Of a stretch of DNA of 64,000 nt, positions 11,540-21,420 are shown piece by piece. The position numbers were made by a program, and so were the translations under genes. The stretch is from the NCBI GenBank assembly GCA_037178855.1, contig JASJZC010000002.1:5344501-5408500 (forward strand), written 5' to 3'. The DNA comes from Oscheius sp. JU75. Lineage: Eukaryota > Nematoda > Chromadorea > Rhabditida > Rhabditidae. Position 1 is the first letter of the stretch. Each line of letters opens with the position of its first letter. The notes beneath the pieces were generated by a model, which saw only the letters and a list, made by a program, of their open reading frames with translations, did no database searches and was not told where the DNA came from.

Positions 11540-11928
11540 ACACGTTAAACCGGATCATATTCAAACGACATATTCAAGCCCTTCTAGTCCAGGACTTTTG
11601 TCTCCAACAAAATATACAGTTCATGCAAGACAGTGCCACCATCCACACCTCCAGAGCAACTCTCGCTTGGCTCAAAGACGAATTGGTGGATGCAGTGGTT
11701 TGGCCCGCCCTTAGTCCCGATCTCAATCCAGTTGAAAACATTCGGAGAATTCTAGCCAGTAATGTCTACACAAATGGAAAAGGGTACAACACTGTTGAAA
11801 GGCTATAGCAAACGATTTACCGCAAATGGAAAAGAATGAACCCCAAATTTTTGAAGACGCTTTTTACGTCGATGCCGAGTCGTATTTTTGAGTGTATACA
11901 GAGAATTGGTGGTGTTACAAATTATTAG
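11540..11928 (+). pseudogene. Tc1/mariner transposase fragment (catalytic region)
   Basis: The translation contains MQDSATIHTS (the second catalytic Asp region, normally QQDNAPxHTS) and WPALSPDLNPVENI (third catalytic acid region). An in-frame TAG near 11806-11808 lies in a 6-base insertion (CTATAG) that the copy at 8439 lacks; the frame then continues to a stop at 11926-11928. The N-terminal half is missing. It runs directly into the right terminal repeat, as expected for the 3' end of a Tc1-like element. Confidence 0.85.
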
Positions 11929-12241
11929 ATCTCTTCTGAGTCGTTTAATGACCTTTTGTTAATTATACTAAGCGTTTTTGTCTAGTGATCCTATAGTTTG
12001 CACCCAGGCTTTTGCAATTCGTTTATTTAGTAAAAGTACCCGCTTGATCTTAAAAAAAAATGTCTAAATTACTGTAGCATACCTACCCGGGGGTTTTGAA
12101 AGCTGCGAAATCCGCTGGTGCTGCTCCCGAAACTTCAAAACGCGATCCCGTTCATATGACAAATGAAAAATCTATCTGTCTATCTATCCCGCTTCAGAAT
12201 GCACAAAAAACTGAGTAGTCATGACATATTGTACAGCACTG
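11921..12241 (-). repeat. Right terminal inverted repeat of the Tc1-like unit
   Basis: This is the reverse complement of 8146-8421, with an extra ~40 bp near 12147-12190 that duplicates a short CGGGAT word. The outer end CACTG is followed by TA (12242-12243). Confidence 0.8.
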
Positions 12242-12660
12242 TATATCCCATACTGACTCGCCTTGCCAACAATTAGTGCGCACAAAGTAACAATGCCAAA
12301 AACGGCTTTAAACAGACAGACACGGACGCGAGTACAATTTTAGTTACAAGTTAGGCCAGCCTAATGACCACTGCTAATCAGTTTCCCGCTGTTTGACCGC
12401 ACTTTCCATCCCTCGTACCCACTTCCCTTTCACGCTTTGAACCCATTTCATAACCATCGCCTTTCTGCCAACCTGTATTGATCACCTTCCCTCTAACTTC
12501 ATGTTCACCGCCATTCGAGCTACCATGACAGAAGCAACATTCTCCCAAAGAAGCTATCTCTCAAATTGATTTGACTTGCCAACAATTAGTGTGCACATAA
12601 AGTAGTGCACACTAGCTGCAATAAAGTCTTCAGACACACAGACACACACACACACATACA
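12242..12660. repeat. Right flank of the unit plus a paralogous empty target site; CA-rich microsatellite at the end
   Basis: 12268-12330 (CTTGCCAACAATTAGTG... CAGACAGACAC) recurs at 12571-12650 as a direct repeat. In the second copy the sequence just upstream (12500-12545) matches the left flank of the transposon-like unit (8095-8145). The 12.50-12.65 kb copy therefore looks like the same repeat with nothing inserted at its central TA. A (CA)n tract follows at about 12636-12662. Confidence 0.6.
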
Positions 12661-12934
12661 CGCACCCAGATTATTGGGAAATTAGAACTAGATAGACTAG
12701 TAATGCTATTGCCCCGAGGGACTCAAATGAGTAATAACCTTTGATTTTTTTCTTTAAAATTGTGCTGTTTCTATTCCTCACCCTGTCCTAACCCTTCTCG
12801 CTCTGTCACCCTGGCTTGTTCGCTCTCTCTAGCTTTAACCTGTCCGCATGTGTTCCTCTTGTCGAGCTACCACACTCGATTCAAATCGAGTCGCCCAAGT
12901 ATATTGCCTAGCCGTGCCCTAGGGCTGCCTCTAC

Positions 12935-13428
12935 ATGCTTCTCCACGCCTCCGTTTTGCAGCTCTACGTAATGAAGAGCGTCTTCTCGAATGCCCACACC
13001 GACTTCCTCAGCCAGTACAAAATGATCATCGAGAGATACAGGAAGAGAATGAACTATCGACGTGTCTACGAAGACAAACTCTCGGCTGCTCCGCTAGCAA
13101 GTGATACAGAATCGATACAAAAAATGTCGAAACGAAGACTTATTGAAAGGCGAGTAATTAGCTGATGAATCAGGACAACCCAGAAGCAATTCAAAAAAGG
13201 GACAAGTTGCGGCGGAATGGTTCTATGGGGGTACGACTTCTTACTTCTTATCGTAGAACAGGAGTTACGATGCAACAAAAGTGGATGGTCAACCCAAGCG
13301 GACAGGAACTTGCTGTATATCAGAGTTATGGAAAAATTAGCGTCAAACCAGAAGTCCGAACGAGAAAGAGCTTCAGAATTGATTTATTAGAGCTAGAAGA
13401 CTTTCCTGCAAGAAAGGTAAGAAAATGA
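12935..13428 (+). CDS. Unresolved coding-like segment, charged protein of unknown function
   Basis: Two open segments in different frames abut: 12935-13165 (YKMIIERYRKRMNYRRVYEDK...) and 13165-13428 (DNPEAIQKRDKLRRNG... FPARK then GTAAGA). Both encode strongly charged, helical sequence. The frames connect only across GTAATTAGCTGATGAATCAG, a 20-base GT...AG stretch that is too short for a normal intron, or through a 30-base alternative. I recognise no family. A broken gene, a mis-assembled base or a chance pair of open segments are all possible. Confidence 0.25.
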
Positions 13429-13429
13429 T

Positions 13430-16400
13430 GTTCTGTAAAGTTGTTGGCAAGTTTCGAAGCACAAGGCCATCGTACGTTGAGCAAATGAACGACTATGATC
13501 TTTTGCCCTTCTATAGCTAAGTAAGCAGAAAAAAAACTTTTCACTACGAAAGACTTCCTAGAAAGTCTCGGAACGAAGTCTTTTGATAGACATATTTTGG
13601 AGGAAGTCTTTAACTTTCTGACTGACTGTTCTCACTCCACAGCAATGCTTATTTTCCTTGTTGTTCCTTCCCTTTTGCCTTGTCAACTTACTCGCGTCTC
13701 TTTGTCTTTCTGTACAATGGTATCTCTGCAGATACTGGCGATAAGGAGAATCTGCAAGTCAGCAGAAAATTGGTTCAGGAGGTGGTAACAGAGAAAAGAC
13801 AGAGATAGATGGCCTTTGGCAAAAAAAACTAAGTGCAGCTGACTTCTTCACGATAAGAGAGCAAAAGAGCGGGAAATAGGAAAAGTTCTGAACCCAGTTG
13901 GCTCCAAAGCTCCCAATTTTGTTCATTAGACAGTCATTAAACTCTCAACATCAATGCCACAGACCGTGTGCTCGTGACGTGTGAGATCGCCTCGAAGTCT
14001 CAAGGTGGAGAACAACAAGGAAACATGATTCAGCTAACACACAGACGAACTTTGAGACATCAGACAAAACGTAAGACAGTGGCGTCACGATTTTTGTTTT
14101 GCAAAGATCATGGCAGAGAATGGGGCTCCTGTGTGGCGAACTTGTTGTCTGACCCGTAGTGGATGAAAAGTGTTCTTTTCTCTTCTCTTGATAGAGCAAA
14201 ACGGTAGGAGATCCCTGAACTCGATTCCCGTTTCTCAAGCTCTGTCTTACACAAACCTGCAGCTGCCACGATCCGAGAGTAACCTCTTGTCAAGTTGAAT
14301 AATCCCGGCCCCTTACTTGCAAAGATACTTTTTGACTCTCCTCTTCATTGCAAATCAATTGTTTATGGGTAGCATACAGGTTTCTGTTTGCAGATGTGTT
14401 TTCTTCTAAGACTCGGACTTTTCCAGACTCCTGCACAAAGTCCGCAATATCTGCCAACAGAATATTTGTACATATTTACTACGCGTGCCACTGTCATTGC
14501 GTCAGGGTTTCACGTGGTCCATTGGGTCGTAGTCCGTTCCTTCACGTGCCATACACGATTCGAGGTCTATCTCAGAGAGAAAGAGAGACAGCTGACAGGC
14601 TTCTTTCACTACTACGCTTTATGCTCTCGACATGAGACTTCCGTCGTCACGAGACACTAAAGAACAAAGTGCATTGGGAGGGAGATTATTGGACATGTAG
14701 ACAAAGGCAACCTGTTGGAGACTGGGGCACGAAGTAGATCGAACAGATCAGTTCCAAAATAGGAAAAACTGACTGTACTCTCTCCTCTTAAGATGACTGG
14801 TTTGAGGAAAGAACAGGTGTTTCCATAGTCTTCACACCAGCTTATTGTACAAGGAAGGTCTAAACTCATTTTAAAGAGTACAGCAGTCTGTAATGAATAC
14901 TGTAACTCTCTCTCCTGTCCTTCTTCTGATCTCTCAACTCTGGTTCAATTTTTGATCCCCATTCATCATCTTTTCATCAGTCTCATCTCATGTTGTAAAC
15001 ACTTTGAAGGAAGGCAATATTCACTGAAGGGATGACATGCTTGAAGAGAGAGGCTGTTGCAAAGGTTGCATCATCTTTTGTCAGTAGACCCGAAAGACAG
15101 CAAGTTGGGAGAGAACGAAAGGTACGAAGTTCTGAAGGAAAGTGCCGTAAAAGACCGTTTATCAGATTTGTTTTTCTCGAAAGCTAGTTACCGTATCTTC
15201 GGTATCAGTTTTCGCCGAGGCCAAGCCTTCATTCCACCTATTCGTGACTCTTCGAAACGGTGATATTCTCCTTCAGTTTACGAAATACATCCACGCTATC
15301 AGTACATACCCTTTTCGACGAAGGGAATCCCCGTAGAAAACAGAGAACGGACAGAGTGCAGCACTTTGACCCGCTCAATCACAACAGCGGAGAACGAGCA
15401 GGGATGCCCTTGCTTCTTTCACCGACAAGGGTGCATTGGGAATCTTTTCTCGGAACAATGTGTAATGAAGCTAACAAGTCCAATGCGAGGTTTCTTGACT
15501 GGAGGATTGTTACTGTAACTTTCTGATGTAGCCACCGTAGATTCTAAACAAAATTCATCTGAAAAAAAAATTCAATTATTCGTAACGTACCCTTTTCTCT
15601 CCAAATTTTCAAACGGTATCCTTCGAACTTTACTATCTATCAGAGAAGAAAACTACAGCAGTTCACAAAGTTTCCTACAGTATCTCTAACACAGTACTCT
15701 CCTGTTTCATTCACTTTTCGATACCTACTCCACCCTTACGAAAGACCAGAGTTTCGAATGCTTCCCCGCTAGCAGTTTTCAACGACACGAGTTGCAGCTT
15801 TATGAGTGGAACGTCGTGTAGCGGAGACGATTACTGTAGGAAGAGACTTTCTGATTCTCTTGAACAAACGTCATGCTTTCAATCAGATTTGTAAGCTGAC
15901 TTGGAACATTTCCCAATCCTTGTTTACCTTTGAGACTACCGCTTTTTTATACTGACAACTGCCAGGTCTCCCCGCATTTTATGAGCTGCTAAAAATAGAA
16001 ACACGAAAGAAAAGAGTTCCAAGAGTCAGAGATTGTTTTGGTACAGACAAACCTAATCTCGGGGCCTCATAATTAGAGGTCAGTTTAGATTAGGAGGGTT
16101 GAGAGCCTTCACGTGAATCGCGCCCAGTCAAGGACCTGCGTACCAATGTCCTCGTAATGAAAAGGTACAAATTCCAACCGGGAGGCAATGTTTGGGGTAC
16201 AGAAAACGATAAAATGGAGTATCAGTAAGAGGAAGTGATGTTTTTCAACCAGTGAGATGGTTTTTAAAACTCATACGGTAAAGATTGAGCTGAAACGATG
16301 CAGCACGTTCTAATAGCCTATAAATAGGGTTTAGTCTGTCTCAGAGAGACACAGAGTATCTTCCTGACCTATCGGAACAGACAGGGCCTCATTCGCCATT

Positions 16401-16605
16401 GTCTACCATCTGTCCTTTTCTTTTCCATCCCTCCTCACTGTTTTAAAACCCTTTCGATTAATCATCCAGTGACAAATCTCTTGTTCAGATCACCAAACTT
16501 GGTCGACCAAGTCATCCCCAAAAGTCATCAAGGAACACTCTCTTCTCCGGCCTGTCTCGCCGCCAACTTTCAAAGGCGGAAGGACATAGAACGTCGTGAA
16601 AAACA
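13430..16605. other. Long stretch with no recognisable gene
   Basis: Only short overlapping open segments occur on both strands, with no domain signature and no consistent splice chain. No tRNA-like fold or tandem repeat stands out. It may contain regulatory or decayed sequence. Confidence 0.4.
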
Positions 16606-17120
16606 ATGGGGATCACCCTCTTCTTTGCGAGCGTGATGCTTCACGTGCCTTCGGGGTTACAATCGGAAACCGACGAGGTCAGTGGTTTGTGAACAATGGA
16701 GAGTGAGAGAGAAAGCTACAGTCATTGGACAATGCCGCGGGTCCTTCGACAGGGAAGGTAGAACTGTTGTTCTCTCTCTTCCTTCAAAATAGAGGCACGC
16801 GCTGAAAATAGCAATTTTTTAAAGTAGAGAGTCAACAAAACTGGAACCGATAGGGAAAATACGTGTGACTGCACCTTCTTTCCGGTCTGATGTCGAAGTT
16901 TTCAGACTGGACAAGGAACATTTACCCCTCTTCTCCTAGGAATTCCGATGTCCCCACACTGGTCGATGACGAGGATGTGATCAGAATAAAAGCCTCCAAG
17001 GAAGGCATCAGCTATTTTACAAGACAACTGATCTACCTGGCAGTAATGGATGACTGTTATCAAAACTTGAGGAGCAGAGTGTCAGGGACCAGGTTCCCCC
17101 GTTGCTACCAGTTTCTCTAG
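16606..17120 (+). CDS. Possible secreted-protein gene (signal peptide exon plus one further exon)
   Basis: 16606-16677 encodes a plausible signal peptide (MGITLFFASVMLHV...) ending at a GTCAGT donor. A later open segment (about 16910-17100) includes VIRIKASKEGISYFTRQL, which loosely recalls the start of BPI/LBP-type lipid-binding domains. I could not join the two in a convincing phase, and no further BPI blocks follow. Treat as tentative. Confidence 0.25.
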
Positions 17121-17449
17121 TACGATCGCTGCAGGCGTAGTGTCCATAACAGCAGCTGCAAAGGGTCTTGTTTTGTACAAAGAGAGTAAGAGTCGGTGTG
17201 GAAGCACCGGCAGCAGTCCATCTTTTTTTCCACTGCCCGAAGCATGATGCAATCTCCCGGGAAAGTCCTTTGCCTGCAAAAGGCAGCAGAACCTTCCAGA
17301 ACAAGATATCAGGATCAACAAGAGGTGTCTATTTTGAGGATATTCTTTGTCCTGTCTTTGCAGCGAGGGAGAGATCTGCTAGTTCCTAAGAGTAATCAGT
17401 GTTCAACACATACAACGGGGGCCGGGTCCCAGCACCCAGAGAGCGTCCT

Positions 17450-17486
17450 CCCGGCCCCGCCCCTCCCCTGGCCAGCAGTATAAAAG
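17450..17486 (+). promoter_or_regulatory. GC box and TATA box of the gene starting at 17542
   Basis: A CCCCGCCCCTCCCC tract (about 17454-17468) is followed by TATAAAAG at 17479-17486, 56 bases before the start codon. This is an unusually clear core promoter in a window where most genes show none, and suggests strong or regulated transcription rather than trans-splicing at this gene. Confidence 0.65.
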
Positions 17487-17541
17487 GGAACGGGGTGCAC
17501 CAGCGGGAGCGAGCGAGAGAAACCGTGCCTATCACGTGAAC

Positions 17542-18105
17542 ATGAGCGACAACCTGCCCCCACTTCTATTCCACGTCCAGGCGAATAACAAACACGAGGT
17601 TCGTTCCTTTTCCGGAGAGTCCTTTTTTGCTATTTTCTGACAGAGGAATTTTTTTCATTTTGACATTTTCAGATGTCCAAAAACGACTTGCGACAAGTTG
17701 TGGCCATCGCCGTGATCAGCAGACTCCAAGAATGGTTCGTCCACTTTCGTTTCTCCTATTTATACTACCTATTCTCCTACTGACTCTTGTTAATAGTCCA
17801 ATTTCAGGTGTATCCAACTGTTGAGAATCACGATACTTTGTGTTATTGGAGTCTGTGGTGAGGAGTGTGCTAAAGAGTCATCCTCTTCCCAATCCTCTCC
17901 TTCACCAAAACGAACCAGTCTGGAAGAGATCGAAATGAAGGTAAGGTTCCTGTCACCATTTTTAGTTAAATCTCTTCGGTTGCAGATGCTTCGACACTTG
18001 ACCTCCCCCCAACTTGTTAGCAGAAGACAGAGGAAACAGCCTAAGCGACGACCAGCGTCGCGACCACCCTCTCCGCAACTTTTTGACATAGCCGAGGAAG
18101 AATAG
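17542..18105 (+). CDS. Small protein of unknown function with a hydrophobic helix and basic C-terminus
   Basis: Four exons join in frame: 17542-17598, 17673-17734, 17808-17940, 17986-18105, giving 123 residues. Introns are 74, 73 and 45 nt with TTTTCAG/TTGCAG acceptors. A hydrophobic stretch (LLRITILCVIGVCG) lies near residues 44-57, followed by a Ser-rich segment (SSSSQSSPSPKR) with potential phosphorylation sites, then a highly basic region (RRQRKQPKRRPASR) and an acidic end. No family is recognised. An AATAAA polyadenylation signal lies at 18233-18238. The clean exon chain and core promoter make this a real gene rather than chance. Confidence 0.65.
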
Positions 18106-18239
18106 ACATTTTTTCCCGGTCTCTCTGACAAGCCGATCTCTAGGAACTGATGGTCATCCAGACTGCCTCAAACCGCATTACGAGTACTTCTAGTCGGGTT
18201 CTCTCCGTGAGAGACCAAGCCAAAGAGCTTCAAATAAAT

Positions 18240-20444
18240 ATATATTGATCTGATAGTTGTTATTTGTTGGGGGATCGATAGAAGAGATCAGCGGCCTTAT
18301 CAGTGGCGATTTCTGTTGGTCCATCGGGCGCGGTCTTCTTTCTTCTTCTCGGTCAATAACAAAAACACTCGAGGGGATTTTGATCTTCACTCTCAGTGTT
18401 CTAGCTAGTAGATATGCGGGGCAACTGGTTCAGTTCTTGTGTTTTGATCCAGAACAGTTTTCTTGCAGGGTCGGTATCTTGGAACATGCTTCGTTGGGAA
18501 ATTCCTCCGAGACTTCTGATAATGAGGAAGCCAATAAGCTTTATCATGTTTGTATGCCCGATATAGAGGAAAATGAAAGTCACAGAGGAGTTCCCGTGTT
18601 TCCATTCTGCTTGGAAGTCTACAAAAAAAGTTCCGATTGCAGAAGAGTAAAACGACGTTCTGCCAGTCGTGTCCCGAAGTGACGACCTCCGATCTTGATT
18701 GAATTTGCCCAGATATTTTGGGAGTTTCTCCTCATCAATCAATTCGTGTACAAAGTAAAACTGGAATTATACAAGATTTCGTGAGTTTATCATGTTTACG
18801 ATCTCGCCCCTACCCTTGTAGAGGAGCACCATGTGACGACGTTGAGATAAATAGTTAGAGAGGGGCCGGAACAGGCACCCCTTCTGGAACCTCTTCTTGA
18901 CAATATTTACAGCACTGTTTCTCATGTGTAAACCTGTTCCACTTTTCCCATGTGACTGTCCCTCGTAAATAATTTTTAAAGAATCACGGTGTACTCTTCT
19001 TCCTAGCCCTGTTTCTCTCTTTCGAAACAAGTAACTTCCAGAACATTCAGATAAGGCGGCTCCCATAATAAATGTCATTCTTTGATCGAGGAGCTGAGGA
19101 ATTCGGTCAGACATCTGTCTTTATTTGAATTCTTGAGGGAGGAAACACACTCGACTGTCAAGGACTTATCTCTTCTTGTCTTTCACCAGTTTTCGACAGT
19201 GGCTCGAAGGTCTTGCAGTTTCCGGGCAACACGGCAGGGACTGTGTATCAATGACCGGCGCTGACAAGGGCGTTTTCCATGCAATTTGAAGACCAGGTCT
19301 TAAGATAGCAGAAGTTTTAAAGTAGGTTCTAATCATATCATGGAGGAAACTATACAAAGCTGTACGATGTCGTGTGTCTTCTTCTTGTTGTACGAATCTG
19401 TTTACCTGTTGATCTGTTTACTTGCAGCCTCTCTGCCTCCGTTTCAACAGCTGCAGATTTTGTGCTTCGATCTGTTACACACACTGAGCTCCTTTCTGTT
19501 TTCTGTTCCGATCAAGGCTGTCTTTCTATGCAGAATTGAGCCATCACGAGGGTCCTCTCTACTGGTTTAGCGAAGGTTATTACACCAAAGGGACATTTTC
19601 GATCCGAGGAGTGATTTTCGTTGAAGCGCGCCCAAAGAATGGGTGGCTGCTTTCGTGGAAAAGCTTATCACTTCTGCGAGGAGGGCTTCCCCAACAAAAA
19701 GGCACACGGAGCACCGATTGGGTTATCTTGGTTTCCGCGAATTGCGAGGGAGAAGGAGACGATTATCAAATGTGCAGAGAACTCGACGAGCACGAAAAGC
19801 TCGGCATTGGTAGACGAGTTTGGCAACGAGAGTACGAGACGTCTTCTTTCAGTCATCGCGATAGCTCTTCTGAACTCTCTCAGCGCGATGGTGAAAATCC
19901 ACGTGCACCTCTGTTCATATGGTTCACACAAACCGATGGAGATAAAAAAATACCAATACAGTCATTTGCAACCAGCAAGATGTTATTACACCATGCGTAT
20001 GTAGGTTGACTCTGAGGAAAAGGACTTTGCAACACAGATGCATGTCCTTCTTGTCTAAATAATGCTTTCGAGATGGTCCGACTTGTCAAAATCTCAAAGC
20101 TGAAAACGCATAAATTTCCACTGTCCCAAAAGGGTCTATAGAGTATACTCTGCCAAACTACGTACTCCCTTAAAACAAGGCCTCAAAAGTACCAAGCAGA
20201 AAAGGGAGAAACGAGAAAGGATGCCGAGAGTCATAGGAAAGTGGACAAATATGACCCTGTATCTGTACTGAGCAGCTCGAAAAATAGGACATTACCATTT
20301 GAATTGGAGTACTTCCTTCTCTAGACCGCAAGTTTTTGATTTACTTGCTTCTTTTGTTGAAAGATATTCCAAATTGAAATAAAAATTTAAGATTTCAATT
20401 GAAACGTTTGGTCACTCAAGAGCTAGGTGTCGCCCAGGATAACG
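18240..20444. other. Stretch with no supported gene
   Basis: A 141-codon open frame (18257-18682) and several overlapping ones (19536-20009) are open on both strands at once and lack splice structure or family resemblance. I do not call them genes. Confidence 0.4.
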
Positions 20445-20958
20445 ATGGCAGCTCCCTCTTCTAGGTTTGTCTCTTCCCTATTCACAACGTTGTTTTAGCA
20501 AGACTGCTGTGAACAACAACGGCCCAGCCGTCGTAGCTGACGAAATGCTACATGGTGGCTTTGCCAGCGACGGAACTTGTGGACGAGGCACTATGACAGG
20601 CTCGTCTGCTGCACCAACTGCTGTAAGTCCAGGTGTCGGCAGCCAGAACTCGGTCTGCAAGGAGAAGATGGGAAAGGCCAGCGAAGCCAAGATGGATGAC
20701 AAGTGAACGAGCAAGTCTACTATTGTTCCGAAGCACGGAGGCACGAAGACGCAGGAAACGAACAGGTCCTCGGTCTCTTCAGCTCCTTTCCTGAGCCCTG
20801 CCAATCTGTCGCCTAGAAGGATCAGCGTCTACTTCGCTGAGATGGCTGATATGGAAGAGCTCGAGAGAACAATCTGTGAGTACGCGATGGAGGAGGAAAC
20901 TGTTGCTCCTCATCCCAAGAAACGCAAGTCCAAAGATCGCCAGGCCGAGAGTTATTAG
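20445..20958 (+). CDS. Small putative nuclear protein of unknown function
   Basis: Three exons join in frame: 20445-20464, 20499-20622, 20755-20958, giving 115 residues. The second intron (132 nt) starts with a consensus GTAAGT and ends GACGCAG; removing it deletes an in-frame TGA at 20704. The C-terminal half contains RRISVYFAEMADMEELERT, an acidic amphipathic stretch, and a classic basic nuclear localisation signal (PKKRKSKDR). The N-terminal half is rich in Gly, Ala and Thr. No family is recognised. Confidence 0.55.
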
Positions 20959-21420
20959 AGTTTTGGGGTTTGGGGGAAGTTATTTTCTGTAGTAGACAGA
21001 CAGAGACAGCAACAGTTTAGCATTTAGGCAGAAACTTGGATGGGGCTCACTCTGGATCCTTCTCGTTTTTCTCCTTGTGGTGCTCTCCTCGAAGTATTTC
21101 CAGAACATTCTTCTAGTTGCTCTCCGATCTCTGGCTGGACATTTCACCTGTTTGCAGATGCGACGAAGACAGGCACTCGGCAAAGGAAGTAGATTCAATT
21201 CTAGCCTCTACGGATTTGTGAAAATCGCGAGTTCGTGTGTCCGAAAAGCCCGATATCTTTAAATAGGCATTCCAAATGAACTGCGCTTGAAGAGAGAAAT
21301 CTGCTGTTCAGAGTGCAGAGAAGATCGAGTGAAAACAGGACCTCTGCACTGGAACTCTGTAAGATAATGAAAATTCTTTGCAACTTTATCTGAAAAAAAA
21401 AACACGAAAATGTACATAAA
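20959..21420. other. Short intergenic gap between convergent genes
   Basis: It holds the 3' flanks of the small nuclear-protein gene (+) and the BARD1-like gene (-). No coding signal is seen. Confidence 0.5.

Larger units (their letters stand above)
8146..12241. mobile_element. Tc1/mariner-type unit of about 4.1 kb carrying a vWA-alpha-kinase gene
   Basis: The left end (8146) reads CAGTGC and is preceded by TA. The right end (12241) reads CAGTGC on the minus strand and is followed by TA. About 270 bp at the left (8146-8421) and 320 bp at the right (11921-12241) are inverted copies of each other, matching through several long blocks and differing mainly by a short insertion near 12147-12190. 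Inside lie two remnants of a Tc1-like transposase, a complete intron-bearing alpha-kinase gene and a decayed kinase fragment. TA flanks, CAGTG ends and SPDLNPVEN transposase remnants are diagnostic of the Tc1/mariner superfamily. It has no intact transposase, so any movement would need one supplied elsewhere. Two independent neighbouring elements bracketing the gene by chance is the alternative. Confidence 0.72.

Noticed and set aside
18257-18742. Open frames on both strands (141 and 113 codons)
   Set aside because: Both strands are open at once, with no splice sites, promoter or family resemblance to choose between them.
19536-20009. Overlapping open frames of 157 and 127 codons
   Set aside because: No domain signature; overlapping frames in different phases point to chance.
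20704-20706. In-frame TGA as a selenocysteine or readthrough codon
   Set aside because: A consensus intron (20623-20754) removes it in frame, so no recoding is needed.
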